From NCBI RefSeq assembly GCF_017299535.1, contig NZ_CP071238.1, forward strand, positions 496,001 through 560,000: a stretch of 64,000 bases of DNA, written 5' to 3'. Under the pieces are notes generated by a model. The model saw only the letters and a list, made by a program, of their open reading frames with translations. It was not told the DNA's origin and searched no databases. Source of the DNA: Serratia marcescens subsp. marcescens ATCC 13880. Its GTDB lineage: Bacteria; Pseudomonadota; Gammaproteobacteria; Enterobacterales; Enterobacteriaceae. The position numbers and the translations under genes are program-made. Shown here in pieces: positions 36,648 through 46,445 of this stretch. The number at the start of each line of letters is the position of its first letter. Within the stretch, counting starts at the first letter, position 1.

Positions 36648-37916
36648 ATGGCCCTAACGGATACTAAAGTTCGTTCTGCAAAACCTGAGGAGAAAGAGTA
36701 TTCACTTGTTGACGGCGACGGCATGTCCTTACTTGTAAAACCTAACGGCTCAAAGTATTGGCGATTTCGTTTCCGTTTTGGCGGTAAACAGCATTTGATG
36801 GCGTTCGGCGTTTACCCGAATGTTTCGCTGGCGGATGCCAGGAGGAAAAGGGAAGAAGCCAGAAAGCTGGTAGCTGCTGGTATCGATCCTCGTGAGCATA
36901 AACGTGCTGTGAAAGAAGAGCAGGCGAAAGAGATTATTACTTTCGAGAAGGTTGCCAGAGAGTGGCTCATTACCAATCAGAAATGGTCGGAAGATCATGC
37001 TAATCGCGTAAAAAAGAGCCTTGAGGACAATATCTTCCCGGCAATTGGCACTCGCAATATTACTGAACTGGGTACCCGCGATCTGTTAATTCCCATTAAA
37101 GCCGTAGAGACATCTGGACGTCTTGAAGTGGCTTCCCGTCTTCAACAGCGCACCACGGCCATCATGCGTTATGCAGTGCAAAGCGGGTTAATTGATTACA
37201 ACCCGGCGCAGGAGATGGCGGGGGCGGTTGCTTCCAGTAATCGACAGCATCGTCCGGCGCTGGAGTTAAAGCGTATCCCTGAGTTACTCCAGAAAATAGA
37301 TGGTTACACTGGCAGGCCGCTAACCCGTTGGGCAACGGAACTTACCCTGCTTATCTTTATTCGGTCCAGTGAGCTGCGTTTTGCTCGCTGGTCAGAGATC
37401 GATTTTGAAACGTCAATGTGGACCATCCCGCCAGAGCGAGAGCCTATTCCCGGCGTGAAACATTCTCAGCGAGGTTCAAAGATGCGTACACCGCATCTGG
37501 TGCCGCTTTCAAAGCAGGCGCTGGCGATTCTGAAGCAGATAAAACAGTTCTGTGGCGAACATGAGCTGATCTTTATTGGCGATCATGATCCGCGTAAGCC
37601 AATGAGTGAAAACACGGTAAACAGTGCGCTACGGGTGATGGGCTATGACACTAAAGTTGAGGTTTGCGGTCACGGCTTCCGCACAATGGCCTGTAGCTCG
37701 CTAATTGAGTCAGGACTATGGTCGAAGGATGCGGTGGAAAGGCAGATGAGCCATATGGAACGCAATTCGGTGCGGGCTGCATATATCCATAAAGCGGAAC
37801 ATCTGGACGAACGCAAGCTGATGTTGCAGTGGTGGGCGGATTTTCTGGATGCGAACCGGGAAAAAGGGATTACGCCGTTTGACTATGCGAAGATCAACCG
37901 GGGGAATGGAGAGTGA
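36648..37916 (+). CDS. int: P4-family tyrosine recombinase (integrase 2)
   Basis: 422 aa. Same domain plan as integrase 1: DUF4102-like N-terminus (MALTDTKVRSAKPEEKEYSL), core-binding domain with RLQQRTTAIMRYAV, and a catalytic domain with FIRSSELRFARWSE, CGHGFRTMA and Tyr in VRAAYIHKAEHLDERK. ATG 36648 has ribosome site GGAGG 7 bases upstream. The close similarity to integrase 1 and the leuX-derived repeat immediately upstream indicate the same target tRNA. It leads a region of restriction and SIR2 genes with no further satellite structural genes, so the second element is either degenerate or a defence island using a P4 integrase. Confidence 0.95.
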   Translation: MALTDTKVRSAKPEEKEYSLVDGDGMSLLVKPNGSKYWRFRFRFGGKQHLMAFGVYPNVSLADARRKREEARKLVAAGIDPREHKRAVKEEQAKEIITFEKVAREWLITNQKWSEDHANRVKKSLEDNIFPAIGTRNITELGTRDLLIPIKAVETSGRLEVASRLQQRTTAIMRYAVQSGLIDYNPAQEMAGAVASSNRQHRPALELKRIPELLQKIDGYTGRPLTRWATELTLLIFIRSSELRFARWSEIDFETSMWTIPPEREPIPGVKHSQRGSKMRTPHLVPLSKQALAILKQIKQFCGEHELIFIGDHDPRKPMSENTVNSALRVMGYDTKVEVCGHGFRTMACSSLIESGLWSKDAVERQMSHMERNSVRAAYIHKAEHLDERKLMLQWWADFLDANREKGITPFDYAKINRGNGE

Positions 37917-38312
37917 GTTGTTTAAAAGTGGACATGCGATCCTAAATTAAAAGCTGCTGATTTATCAAATGAGGAGTTGGTCGGTAGGGTCAAATAGACG
38001 AGTTTTCACTGAGGCAATACTTTCCATTGAGCCTAAGCGGCAGGAATGCGCCATGTAAGCCTAAATCTAAAGTCACGATTACTAGAAAACGGGAATGGGC
38101 TCTTGATTGGGCCCTACATCGTAACGAAGTTACAACAATTCGGCTATCATCAGGAGTGATAAGCTATTTATCAAGTTTTAATCTGATAACTAATTGAATC
38201 TTAAGGATTAGATTTCTTGCGTAAAATTGATAAATGTACTGGTGATGAAAGAAGCAATACCTTAATGTTATCGGTATAAAAAGGTTTGATTTCTTGTAAA
38301 GAGAGTATCAGT
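37917..38312. other. 396-bp gap without an intact gene
   Basis: AT-rich, stop-rich in all frames. Fragments such as a frame reading LKAADLSNEELVGRVK (about 37945-37995) suggest remains of a decayed gene, but nothing can be identified. The last 100 bp would hold the promoter of the SIR2 gene. Confidence 0.5.
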
Positions 38313-39146
38313 ATGAATTTTAAGAAAAAACTTGAAGAGCATTTTAAGCAGTTCGAAGCATCCCCAGTGTTATTTGTTGGCTCCGGAGTGTCTCGTCGTT
38401 ACCTTGGTGTGCCATGTTGGCAAGAACTTTTGAAGCATTTTGCTGAGGCTATTGGGGAAAATCATATAAAATTAAAAACAAAATCAAATGGTGACCTGCC
38501 CGAATATGCTCAATTATTGGTGTCGGCATATGCTGAGAAATGGTGGGATACTGAAGAAGGAAAATTAGCATTAAGTGAAAAAGAACAGGAGAAAACTTTC
38601 ATTAACGAACAGTCTCCTTTGAAGTTGTCAATATCTAAATATATTGAGAATGCACATGAAAATATTATAGATAATGATGAGTTAAAACACGAAATTTCTC
38701 TTTTTGCGAAAGCAAATATTGATGGGGTTATTACCACAAACTGGGATGTTTTTCTAGAAAGCCTTTTTCCTAAATTTACAACCTTTATAGGCCAGGATGG
38801 ATTGATTACTGGCAGGAGCCATGGTATTGCCGAAATATATAAAATACATGGTTGCTGCACTGAGCCTAACTCATTGATTTTAACATCAAGTGACTATGAT
38901 AAATATAGAAAGAAAAACCCTTACCTATCATCTAAGTTACTAACTATGTTTATAGAGAGGCCTGTTATTTTCTTAGGCTACTCTTTAACAGATGAACATA
39001 TAGCTGAAATCCTGGAAGATATAGTTAGTTGTTTTCCTGATGCCAGTTTGGATTTTTTACAGAATAAATTATTGTTTGTTGAATGGAAACCTGAACTTGC
39101 AGAGGCTGACATTAGTGACTCTGTTATTCATAAAAAATACCAGTAA
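38313..39146 (+). CDS. SIR2-domain defence protein, N-terminal part (frameshifted)
   Basis: 277 aa to the first stop. SIR2-like fold: nucleotide motif FVGSGVS (21-27), TTNWD with Asn143, KIHG with His179, and VIFLGYSLTDEHI (218-230). Such domains hydrolyse NAD+ in abortive-infection systems. The reading frame ends at a TAA right after an A6 tract (39132-39137). One extra A there would continue the frame through IPVKYVQAPSYKEIFEV into the ORF ending at 39901, giving about 529 aa. Thus this looks like one gene split by a 1-base deletion, or by -1 slippage on the A-run. AT-rich, unlike hsdM/hsdR next to it. ATG 38313 follows GAGAG. Confidence 0.8.
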   Translation: MNFKKKLEEHFKQFEASPVLFVGSGVSRRYLGVPCWQELLKHFAEAIGENHIKLKTKSNGDLPEYAQLLVSAYAEKWWDTEEGKLALSEKEQEKTFINEQSPLKLSISKYIENAHENIIDNDELKHEISLFAKANIDGVITTNWDVFLESLFPKFTTFIGQDGLITGRSHGIAEIYKIHGCCTEPNSLILTSSDYDKYRKKNPYLSSKLLTMFIERPVIFLGYSLTDEHIAEILEDIVSCFPDASLDFLQNKLLFVEWKPELAEADISDSVIHKKYQ

Positions 39147-39184
39147 AATATGTTCAAGCACCATCTTATAAAGAAATATTTGAG

Positions 39185-39901
39185 GTGCTGAGTGAAACTA
39201 AAAAAAGGATTCCAGCACATTTATTTCGAATGATAAAAGATGAGCTTTATGAGTTAGTCTTAACTGATGATCCGAAAGGAAAATTATATGTGAGGGATTC
39301 AGAGAAAATTGAAGAAGGGGTCAGTACAACGGAGTTTGTTGTGGGATATGGTGCTATTTCGATGGTAAAAAAATCGGAATCGATGGCAGCTAAAGGATTG
39401 GTTGGACTGGAACGTGTAGATCTTATCCGAGAAGTTGTATTTGAAAATGGACATTATGATTGGGAATGTGTTGTTAATGATGTTCTGCCAAATATATGTA
39501 AAGGCAATGCACGAATACCTGTTTTTCATTTCTTAAATCACGCTAATTTAATTAATCCCGATGGGAGTATAATTAATGAAACGGGACTCTCAGGTGGCGT
39601 TTTAACCCGATTACATATCACTCCTGTAAGTTTTCAGTCTCAAGGCTGGGATAAACGACGCTCTGAAACTGTTCCTGAAGTTAGAATTGGTGTCAATGAG
39701 TTATATCTTGCTCATGACTTCGGCTTTTTTTTAAGAATGATGCCATATATGGAACCGGGTTTAATCAAGCGTGATATGGACGAATTGCTTAAGATACTGA
39801 AAAAACATATTGATGAAGCGATGAGTATTCAAGCGTTATCAAGTAATTTTTGCAAATTAGTGTGTATTTATGATTATATTAAAAATAGTTACAGGTATTG
39901 A
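39185..39901 (+). CDS. C-terminal part of the frameshifted SIR2 protein
   Basis: 238 codons from a possible GTG at 39185, but the frame is open upstream to the A6 tract, with no good start of its own and no ribosome site. No known domain recognised (contains TTEFVVGYGAISMVKKSES and RIGVNELYLAHDFGFFLRMM). It is best read as the sensor or regulatory half of the SIR2 protein encoded from 38313. Convergent with hsdS. Confidence 0.7.
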   Translation: MLSETKKRIPAHLFRMIKDELYELVLTDDPKGKLYVRDSEKIEEGVSTTEFVVGYGAISMVKKSESMAAKGLVGLERVDLIREVVFENGHYDWECVVNDVLPNICKGNARIPVFHFLNHANLINPDGSIINETGLSGGVLTRLHITPVSFQSQGWDKRRSETVPEVRIGVNELYLAHDFGFFLRMMPYMEPGLIKRDMDELLKILKKHIDEAMSIQALSSNFCKLVCIYDYIKNSYRY

Positions 39902-39934
39902 GTAAAAGACAATCTCCTTAGAGGGAGAGATAAT

Positions 39935-39969
39935 AAGTAATGGCGTTACCTAAGGATAACGCCTTACTT
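39935..39969. terminator. Long inverted repeat between convergent SIR2 and hsdS genes
   Basis: AAGTAATGGCGTTA-CCTAAGG-ATAACGCCTTACTT with one internal mismatch pair; lies between the two stop codons and can terminate both strands. Confidence 0.75.
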
Positions 39970-40025
39970 GTCTAAAATATGTTCATTTCATCTAATAAAT
40001 TGATGTTCATTTCGATATAAAGGGT

Positions 40026-41165
40026 TTAAAAATCCATTAATCTCTTCTGTAGTGATAAAAATTGAGTTTCTAAATAATTCGATGATATTTCTATTTTTTC
40101 TTTAATTTTTTCAATTTTAGCTAATCTAGCAAGTATTTCATCTTGATAGTATAGAGGAGGAAGAGGTACATTAAAATTGTTTAATAGTTCAAGGTTTACG
40201 CCGGTTTGCCCCGCTGTTCTTTCAGAGTTTTTTACAACGACATCATGATATTCCGGAAGTTGTAGAAGATAAAATATAAATCCCTTTCTAATATTTTCTT
40301 TAGGTGAAGCTTTCATTAAAGCTACATTGTAGCTACCGGATAAACCTCTAAGTATTTGAAACACAGGTGGTCCATAACGGGCAATCATAACATCATCAAC
40401 TTCGAAAATACGCTTTGCTTTTTCTTGCGGAATATAAGTTGCATATTTATCGGATTTAAAATCTCTAATTTGCACTAACCTAATATAACCCTGTTGAGCT
40501 TCAAAAATAAAATCACTTTTAGGTGGTTGATTTCCACCTTTAAATTCAATAATATCTCCCATAAGATGGACAGGCCATTTTTTAGGATTTTTGATAGGAT
40601 TCCCATACATTGTAGAAAATGTAGATCGAATAAGAGTATTTATAAGTTCAATAACTTTCTTGCGCTTTCGTATTACTGTATTTACTCTTCCAAGAATGGT
40701 TGCAATACGTTTTTGTTCTTTCATTGGTGGAACAGGTACTTTTAATCCCCGAAGAAAAGGGAGAGTAATACCTTTGACAGTAGCCCCTTTTCCTTCATTC
40801 TCAATAAAACCACTTTGAGATTGTAACCATCCAAAGAGATATTCTCTATCAATGACGTCATGATCTTTAATTAAAAGTGCTTTTATATCTTGATTTATTG
40901 CAACATCAATAGTATTGATTGCTACCTTACCTAATGCCATTCGTGTAGGGATTAATATATTACCAGCAGCGATAATATTCGTAGCAGAGTTCTTTAGACC
41001 GAGGTGTGTGATTGAATCAATGGTAGAGTCAATAGTATTTTTTTTGAAATCCTTGACTGAAGCCCATGGGATTTCACCGTTCCAATATTCAGAGTTACTT
41101 TTCTCAGGAGTACCGCCACCTTTTATATCAACAAGGTCTCCTAATGAAATCATCTGCCAACTCAC
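40026..41165 (-). CDS. hsdS: Type I restriction-modification specificity subunit
   Basis: 379 aa. Sets the DNA target of the HsdM methyltransferase and HsdR nuclease. Two target-recognition domains: the first starts SLGDLVDIKGGGTPEKSN and is followed by the conserved helix KEQKRIATILGRVNTVI; the second starts WPVHLMGDIIEFKGGNQPP and ends with YYQDEILARLAKIEKIKE. The half-repeat structure predicts a bipartite target sequence. It overlaps hsdM by 4 bases. Its sequence is much richer in A/T than hsdM and hsdR, so the specificity gene seems to have been exchanged separately. Confidence 0.95.
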   Translation of the reverse strand: MSWQMISLGDLVDIKGGGTPEKSNSEYWNGEIPWASVKDFKKNTIDSTIDSITHLGLKNSATNIIAAGNILIPTRMALGKVAINTIDVAINQDIKALLIKDHDVIDREYLFGWLQSQSGFIENEGKGATVKGITLPFLRGLKVPVPPMKEQKRIATILGRVNTVIRKRKKVIELINTLIRSTFSTMYGNPIKNPKKWPVHLMGDIIEFKGGNQPPKSDFIFEAQQGYIRLVQIRDFKSDKYATYIPQEKAKRIFEVDDVMIARYGPPVFQILRGLSGSYNVALMKASPKENIRKGFIFYLLQLPEYHDVVVKNSERTAGQTGVNLELLNNFNVPLPPLYYQDEILARLAKIEKIKEKIEISSNYLETQFLSLQKRLMDF

Positions 41166-42796
41166 AGCATATCCTCCAAGTCATCCAAATCCGCCAGAAT
41201 CTCTTTCTCAAGGTCCTTCAGCCGCTTCAGTATCACCTTCGGATCTTCATACTCCTCCGCCTGATACACCACTTCTTTATAACGATTGATAGAGAGATCG
41301 TATTTTTGCGCAGCAATATCTGCTTTCGGCACCACAAACGCCGACTGAGTGCGGTCTTTAAAATCAACGCCAGCATCAATTCCTTCCGGGTACTGCTGCT
41401 TCAGCAACGAAGCAAATTTATCGCCCATGAAGTTATCAACGGGTAGTCCGCGTAATGCACGGTACTGCTTCCAGCTTGCCAGCAGATGCGGAAGATCGTT
41501 GTCTTTTATCGGGTTACGCTTGTCATCAAGGCTGTAGCCGTCATTTTGTAGATCGTAGAACCAGACCTCATCCGTCTGGCCGCCTTTGGTAAAGATCAGG
41601 ATCGCCGTTGCCACGCCAGCGTAAGGCTTAAATACACCGGAAGGCAGGTTGATCACCGCTTCCAGTTGGTTATCTTCCACCAGCGTTTTACGCAGCGACT
41701 GGTGCGCCTTACTGGAACCAAACAATACGCCCTGCGGCACGATAGTGGCACTGCGTCCGCCAACTTTCAGCATTTGCAGAATGCGCGCCAGGAACAGCAG
41801 CTCAGTTTTCTTGGTTTTCACCATCGCCGACAGCGTGGCGTCGATATCTTCCTCATCCAGTGAACCAGTAAACGGCGGGTTCGCCAGAATCAGGTTGAAT
41901 GCGTTTTTACTGGCCTGAGGGAAATTGGTGCTGAAGCTTTGGCTCATGGTGTCCTGATAGTGAATATCCGGCTCTTCCACTCCGTGCATAATCAGGTTCA
42001 TGGCGGCAATACGCAGCATGGTGGTATCAAAGTCGTAACCGTGGAACATGTTGTTATCCACATGGTCACGCCACGGCGTCAGCAGATCGCCGGTAAAGAT
42101 TTTTTGCTCTTCTAATTCGCCGCGTTCGTTGGTGCCAATTTCGGTATGAATGGACTCCAGCGAGCTGTATTTTTCCAGCAGGTACTCATAGCTGGTCGCC
42201 AGAAAACCGCCTGTACCACAGGCCGGATCGCAGATCGTTTCACCACGTGCCGGGTTTGGCTCCATCATTTCAACCATTGTGCGGATAATGTGGCGTGGCG
42301 TGCGGAACTGACCGTTAATCCCGGCAGTAGTCAGCTTGCTTAACAGGTATTCGTAGAGATCGCCTTTGGTGTCGCCACGATCCAGCGGCAGGTTTTTGAT
42401 CACCTCGACGGCTTTGGTCAGCAGTGACGGTTTAACAATCTCCAGGCGAGCATCTTTCATAAAGTTGCCCAGCAGCGTCACTTTCGTATCTTCAGCTTGT
42501 CCAAGCTGACGGAAATGCTGGAATACGCCGTCGCGCACTACTTCCATCATCTCGTCCGAGCCAAGGTTGCTGTAGTGGCTGAACCGGAACTCCTGCTGCT
42601 CAGGTGCAAAGCGTGGTTTAAAATCAACGCCTGCAATTTGCTTACGCTTCTCGTCCCGTTGTTCCTGGGTATCCAGCATCCTGGAGTACATCAGGTAGGT
42701 GATTTGTTCGATTACGGTCAGCGGGTTAGTGATGCCACCCACCCAGAAATCTTCCCATAGTCCGTCGATTTTACTTTTTAAGTCACCAGTAATCAT
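41162..42796 (-). CDS. hsdM: Type I restriction-modification DNA methyltransferase subunit
   Basis: 544 aa. SAM-dependent N6-adenine methyltransferase working with HsdS. Helical N-terminal domain, SAM motif I as [17 protein letters not shown], and catalytic motif IV NPPF in [11 protein letters not shown]. The C-terminus ends with a coiled-coil-like stretch ([23 protein letters not shown]), which usually contacts HsdS. Probably co-transcribed with hsdS; separated from hsdR by a terminator. Confidence 0.97.
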   Translation of the reverse strand: MITGDLKSKIDGLWEDFWVGGITNPLTVIEQITYLMYSRMLDTQEQRDEKRKQIAGVDFKPRFAPEQQEFRFSHYSNLGSDEMMEVVRDGVFQHFRQLGQAEDTKVTLLGNFMKDARLEIVKPSLLTKAVEVIKNLPLDRGDTKGDLYEYLLSKLTTAGINGQFRTPRHIIRTMVEMMEPNPARGETICDPACGTGGFLATSYEYLLEKYSSLESIHTEIGTNERGELEEQKIFTGDLLTPWRDHVDNNMFHGYDFDTTMLRIAAMNLIMHGVEEPDIHYQDTMSQSFSTNFPQASKNAFNLILANPPFTGSLDEEDIDATLSAMVKTKKTELLFLARILQMLKVGGRSATIVPQGVLFGSSKAHQSLRKTLVEDNQLEAVINLPSGVFKPYAGVATAILIFTKGGQTDEVWFYDLQNDGYSLDDKRNPIKDNDLPHLLASWKQYRALRGLPVDNFMGDKFASLLKQQYPEGIDAGVDFKDRTQSAFVVPKADIAAQKYDLSINRYKEVVYQAEEYEDPKVILKRLKDLEKEILADLDDLEDML

Positions 42797-42825
42797 TGTT
42801 AACGTCTATACCCTGTTATAAATAC

Positions 42826-42848
42826 AAAAGCCCCGCTGCCGGGGCTTG
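42826..42848 (-). terminator. Intrinsic terminator between hsdR and hsdM
   Basis: Minus strand AAGCCCCG-GCAG-CGGGGCTTTTG, 12 bases after the hsdR stop. Implies hsdR and hsdMS are expressed from different promoters, which would allow methylation before restriction. Confidence 0.85.
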
Positions 42849-42859
42849 TCATGTGCGTA

Positions 42860-45800
42860 TTATACCGTCGCTACGTCGGTCACAACACCCAACTCTTCGA
42901 CTATCTTTTGCAACCGGGCGATCTGCTCTATGTCTGGGAAAACACCAGTAACACCTTCGTTGTGGATGTGTGTAAACGGCTGTTCAAAGAGCTGTCGCAT
43001 TTCAATGGTGCCGTAATCGCGGATGTGGTTTTTCAGCAATGACAGGAAACGCAGTTGCTGGCTAGTCAGACTGTTGTCAGCGGCGAACTGTGCAAAACGT
43101 ACTTCTACCGCGTCGCTGTCCATCCCGATAATGGTACGCAAAAGTTTATCCAGGCTTGCGGTTGCCTGCGGGTAGAACTCTTTTAGCGCTCGGATATCAA
43201 CGTTGGGGTTTTGGATCAGTACCAGTTTTGCCAACTCATCCAGTTCACCTTGTGTTACCGGATCGCCGTTGCGGATTTTTTTCAGTACCGGATTTTGCTG
43301 AAACAGGGGCTCCAACGCTCCTTGAACCTGCTGACGATAGAGTTTGAAATCAATCGAGCGGATATTGGTTTTGCGGGTCTCCGTCTGGATCAGGTTCGCA
43401 TCTTCGGTAATATCCACCTGTATCGAACCAAATTTCGGCGTCGCGTCTTTTTCCATCAGGTGCATGATGCCGCGCAAATGAATGCGGATATCCTCCAGTT
43501 CTTCCAGGCTGGCTTGCTTCCACCAGCCTAAATCACGAAGTTGATTAATCCGTTGTCCTTGCTGTTGCACCTGAGTCAGATGCGGCGGCAGACGTTCCAC
43601 TTTCTCGATGATGACCGGCCAGAGCACATCAAGCTCTTCCGGGTTGGTATAACGGGCAGTTTGCGCCGCCAGAATATCCATATCAAAGCGCATGGCATCG
43701 CTTTGCCCGCGAACATCCAGCCACTGCGTCAGCGGGGCCAGGACAGATAGCAGATCCTGCTGTGTTTTCGGGGAAAGCTGGCGCAGCACTTTTTCATCGC
43801 TGTACTGCGCTTTTTGCTGCCACTTCTCCTGTACGGCAATCGACTTTTCATCCAGCGCGTTGATCTGCTCGCGGAGCTGGTGAGCGACTAAATCCACCGC
43901 CTGTTTGTCGAACTTACGCTGTGCAGCAGCCCCCAGCCTAACCCACGCTTCGAAGCGTTTTTGCGCCAGCGATTTTGTCGCTGTGACTTCGGCTTCTTCG
44001 GTATGCAGCTCGTGATACTCAAAATTGCCCCAGTGATCGAAGATGCGGAATTTTTGTTTATCCAGCGGTTTGCCGTTGTCATCGTAGCCGTACAGCCCCG
44101 CGCAGAGGCGCGTACCACGGCCAATCATCTGCCAGAACTTCACTTTCGATTTGACCGGCTTGGCAAAGACCAGATTCACAATTTCCGGGACATCAATACC
44201 GGTATCGAGCATGTCAACAGAGATAGCGATGGTTAGCTCTTTGTTAGTGCTTTCATCCAGCCCTTTAAAATCGTCGATCAGTTGCTCGGCGCGAGGATCG
44301 TAGTTGTCGATGACCTGACAGAAGCGTCCAGCAAACTGCGGGTACATGTCGTCGAACAATTCATTCAACAGCAGCGCGTGTTTGTGGTTACGGGCGAAAA
44401 TGATGGTTTTACCGGGCAACTGGCCGTCCTGATCTTTCAGGCCATTTTCCATCAGGTTACGCAGAATATAGCGGTTAGTATCTTTGTTATAAATTGCTTC
44501 ATCAAGCGCCTTGCCGTCAAATTCCAGCGTATTGGGATCGATACCCTGTTCTTCCAGCTCGCGGATTTGAGCGTCGCTTAATCTCTCCCGTTTTATGCCT
44601 TCGCGCAGGAATTCTGTGGTATGCGTGACAACCTCATAGGGAACCAGATTGTTATCGGCGATGGCATCTTCCAGGCTGTAGTTGGCGGTAGGGATACGTC
44701 CTTCACAACCAAACAGGCCGAAAGTAGTTTTACTCACCATGTCGATCGGCGTGGCCGTCAGGCCAATCTGGAGGGCATCAAAATACTTAAACAGATCGCC
44801 GTAGACGTTGTAGATAGAGCGGTGGGATTCATCGGCGATGATCAGATCGAAATAACCGACATCGAAATTGTCCATGATTTTCATCATGCCAGGATAGGTA
44901 GCGATGTAGATCCTGGCATTCTGCGTGTCTGCTTTCTTCGATTTCCCGACCACATACAGCGGCTCATTGGTGAACTGATTGAAGGCATTTGCTGCCTGTT
45001 TACGTAACTCTTTGCGGTCACAAAGAAACAGGACTCGTTTTACCCAGCGAGCATCAATCATCAGTTTGCTTAGCGCAATCGCTACACGGGTTTTGCCTGT
45101 ACCAGTAGCCTGAACGATTAACGATTGTCGGTACTTGTTAGTAAACCGTTCGCTGACGCGGGCAATGGTTTCAAGCTGATACAAACGTCCAGCAACGGCC
45201 TTACCTTCGTTGTCTTTTACATGCGGCACACTGTTCAGTGGCAGACGGGTTTCACGCTGTTGAATAAGATATTGCAGGCTTTCCTTGCTGTAGAAACCAA
45301 ATACTCGACGCGGGGGATAACCATGAGTTTTATGGTCGTCCCACAGCCAGATATCGTAGCCGTTGGTGTAGAAGATGACCGGACGCTGACCATATTCTTT
45401 TTCCAACCAGTCGGCATACAATCGAGCCTGAATTCGTCCTTGCTCGGCATTGAAGCTGGTTTTTTTTGCTTCCACCACCGCCAGCGGTTTATGCGCCTCA
45501 TCCCACAAGACATAATCCGCATAACCGTCACCGGTTGCAGTAGGTTGTTCTTTAACGGGATGTTCCTGCGTAACCTGATCGGTATTATTAAGCTCTTCCC
45601 CTACATTCCAGTCGGCGGCAAGCAGGCGGGAGTCAATCAGGCGACGGCGGGTTTCCGCTTCATCAATAGATAGGATATCGGCAACATGCTGGTTGCGAGC
45701 TCTGGCTTCATTCAGGCGCTGAGTAAGGTGTTCGGCCTTTTCCTGCTCTTGCTGTAGTGCGCGTTGTAACGCGAGTTCGCGCTCACGGCTTTCATCTTGA

Positions 45801-46273
45801 GCCCTGATTGCATCTTCCAGACGTTTATCATCTGCACGACCTGAAGATTGCGTTAACGGAGGAAGAGAAAATTTGGGGCAGTCATCAACATTACCGTGGG
45901 CGTAGCGAACATACAGCCAGATCCCTAATAAATAAGCTTCCTTAAGCAGCCAGTAGGTATCTTTGGCTTTGATACGTCCACCGTGCGCGGCGCGGTTGCC
46001 GTGGATACGCAGCGCATCCATTTTCATGATGATGGCTTCTGGCATCATGCTGGTGAAGACATCGGCGTTCATTAAATCATACAGATTTGCCTTGATGCCT
46101 TCAGGTAGCCGTTCCTGACGATATAACCAACGCACCATCAATTCGGTGTAGTTGCGTAGCTTAACCAGACTGCTTTCCGGGTCGGTGTGAACGTAACGTT
46201 CCGCCATACACGCGAGTTCTGCCAGTTCCGGCCACTGGCTGCGCAACATTTCAAAATTGAGAGACTGCTCCAT
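42860..46273 (-). CDS. hsdR: Type I restriction enzyme restriction/translocation subunit
   Basis: 1137 aa. N-terminal DUF4145-like region (MEQSLNFEMLRSQWPELAEL), a coiled coil around residues 155-195 (RERELALQRALQQEQEKAEH), then the nuclease domain with VVEAKK (PD-(D/E)XK lysine motif), and the superfamily 2 motor: Walker A QATGTGKTRVAIAL, DEAD-box variant ADESHRS, LTATP and QMIGRGTRL. It cuts unmethylated DNA after ATP-driven translocation. The architecture resembles EcoEI-type HsdR. ATG 46273 chosen; a TTG at 46276 is one codon upstream. Encoded upstream of hsdM on the same strand, behind its own promoter. Confidence 0.96.
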   Translation of the reverse strand: MEQSLNFEMLRSQWPELAELACMAERYVHTDPESSLVKLRNYTELMVRWLYRQERLPEGIKANLYDLMNADVFTSMMPEAIIMKMDALRIHGNRAAHGGRIKAKDTYWLLKEAYLLGIWLYVRYAHGNVDDCPKFSLPPLTQSSGRADDKRLEDAIRAQDESRERELALQRALQQEQEKAEHLTQRLNEARARNQHVADILSIDEAETRRRLIDSRLLAADWNVGEELNNTDQVTQEHPVKEQPTATGDGYADYVLWDEAHKPLAVVEAKKTSFNAEQGRIQARLYADWLEKEYGQRPVIFYTNGYDIWLWDDHKTHGYPPRRVFGFYSKESLQYLIQQRETRLPLNSVPHVKDNEGKAVAGRLYQLETIARVSERFTNKYRQSLIVQATGTGKTRVAIALSKLMIDARWVKRVLFLCDRKELRKQAANAFNQFTNEPLYVVGKSKKADTQNARIYIATYPGMMKIMDNFDVGYFDLIIADESHRSIYNVYGDLFKYFDALQIGLTATPIDMVSKTTFGLFGCEGRIPTANYSLEDAIADNNLVPYEVVTHTTEFLREGIKRERLSDAQIRELEEQGIDPNTLEFDGKALDEAIYNKDTNRYILRNLMENGLKDQDGQLPGKTIIFARNHKHALLLNELFDDMYPQFAGRFCQVIDNYDPRAEQLIDDFKGLDESTNKELTIAISVDMLDTGIDVPEIVNLVFAKPVKSKVKFWQMIGRGTRLCAGLYGYDDNGKPLDKQKFRIFDHWGNFEYHELHTEEAEVTATKSLAQKRFEAWVRLGAAAQRKFDKQAVDLVAHQLREQINALDEKSIAVQEKWQQKAQYSDEKVLRQLSPKTQQDLLSVLAPLTQWLDVRGQSDAMRFDMDILAAQTARYTNPEELDVLWPVIIEKVERLPPHLTQVQQQGQRINQLRDLGWWKQASLEELEDIRIHLRGIMHLMEKDATPKFGSIQVDITEDANLIQTETRKTNIRSIDFKLYRQQVQGALEPLFQQNPVLKKIRNGDPVTQGELDELAKLVLIQNPNVDIRALKEFYPQATASLDKLLRTIIGMDSDAVEVRFAQFAADNSLTSQQLRFLSLLKNHIRDYGTIEMRQLFEQPFTHIHNEGVTGVFPDIEQIARLQKIVEELGVVTDVATV

Positions 46274-46445
46274 CAATCATCGCCTTATATCGTGGATACA
46301 ACAGCATTTCTGGAAAGGATATCACATTACTTTTGGCAGCAAAGCGAGAGGGAGTCATAGCTGATGCATCCTAAGACAAATAGATGACTGCTGATCATTT
46401 TATTAGTCTCCAAAGCAATTCTTTATTTGAGATTGGACGCACTTA

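Noticed and set aside
37917..38312. Possible insertion-sequence remnant after integrase 2
   Set aside because: No terminal inverted repeats or target duplication seen, and the fragmentary translation cannot be assigned to any transposase.
41317..41334. TTCGGCACCACA inside hsdM as a possible third attachment site
   Set aside because: Only about 10 bases match the leuX end and they encode conserved HsdM residues; chance match.
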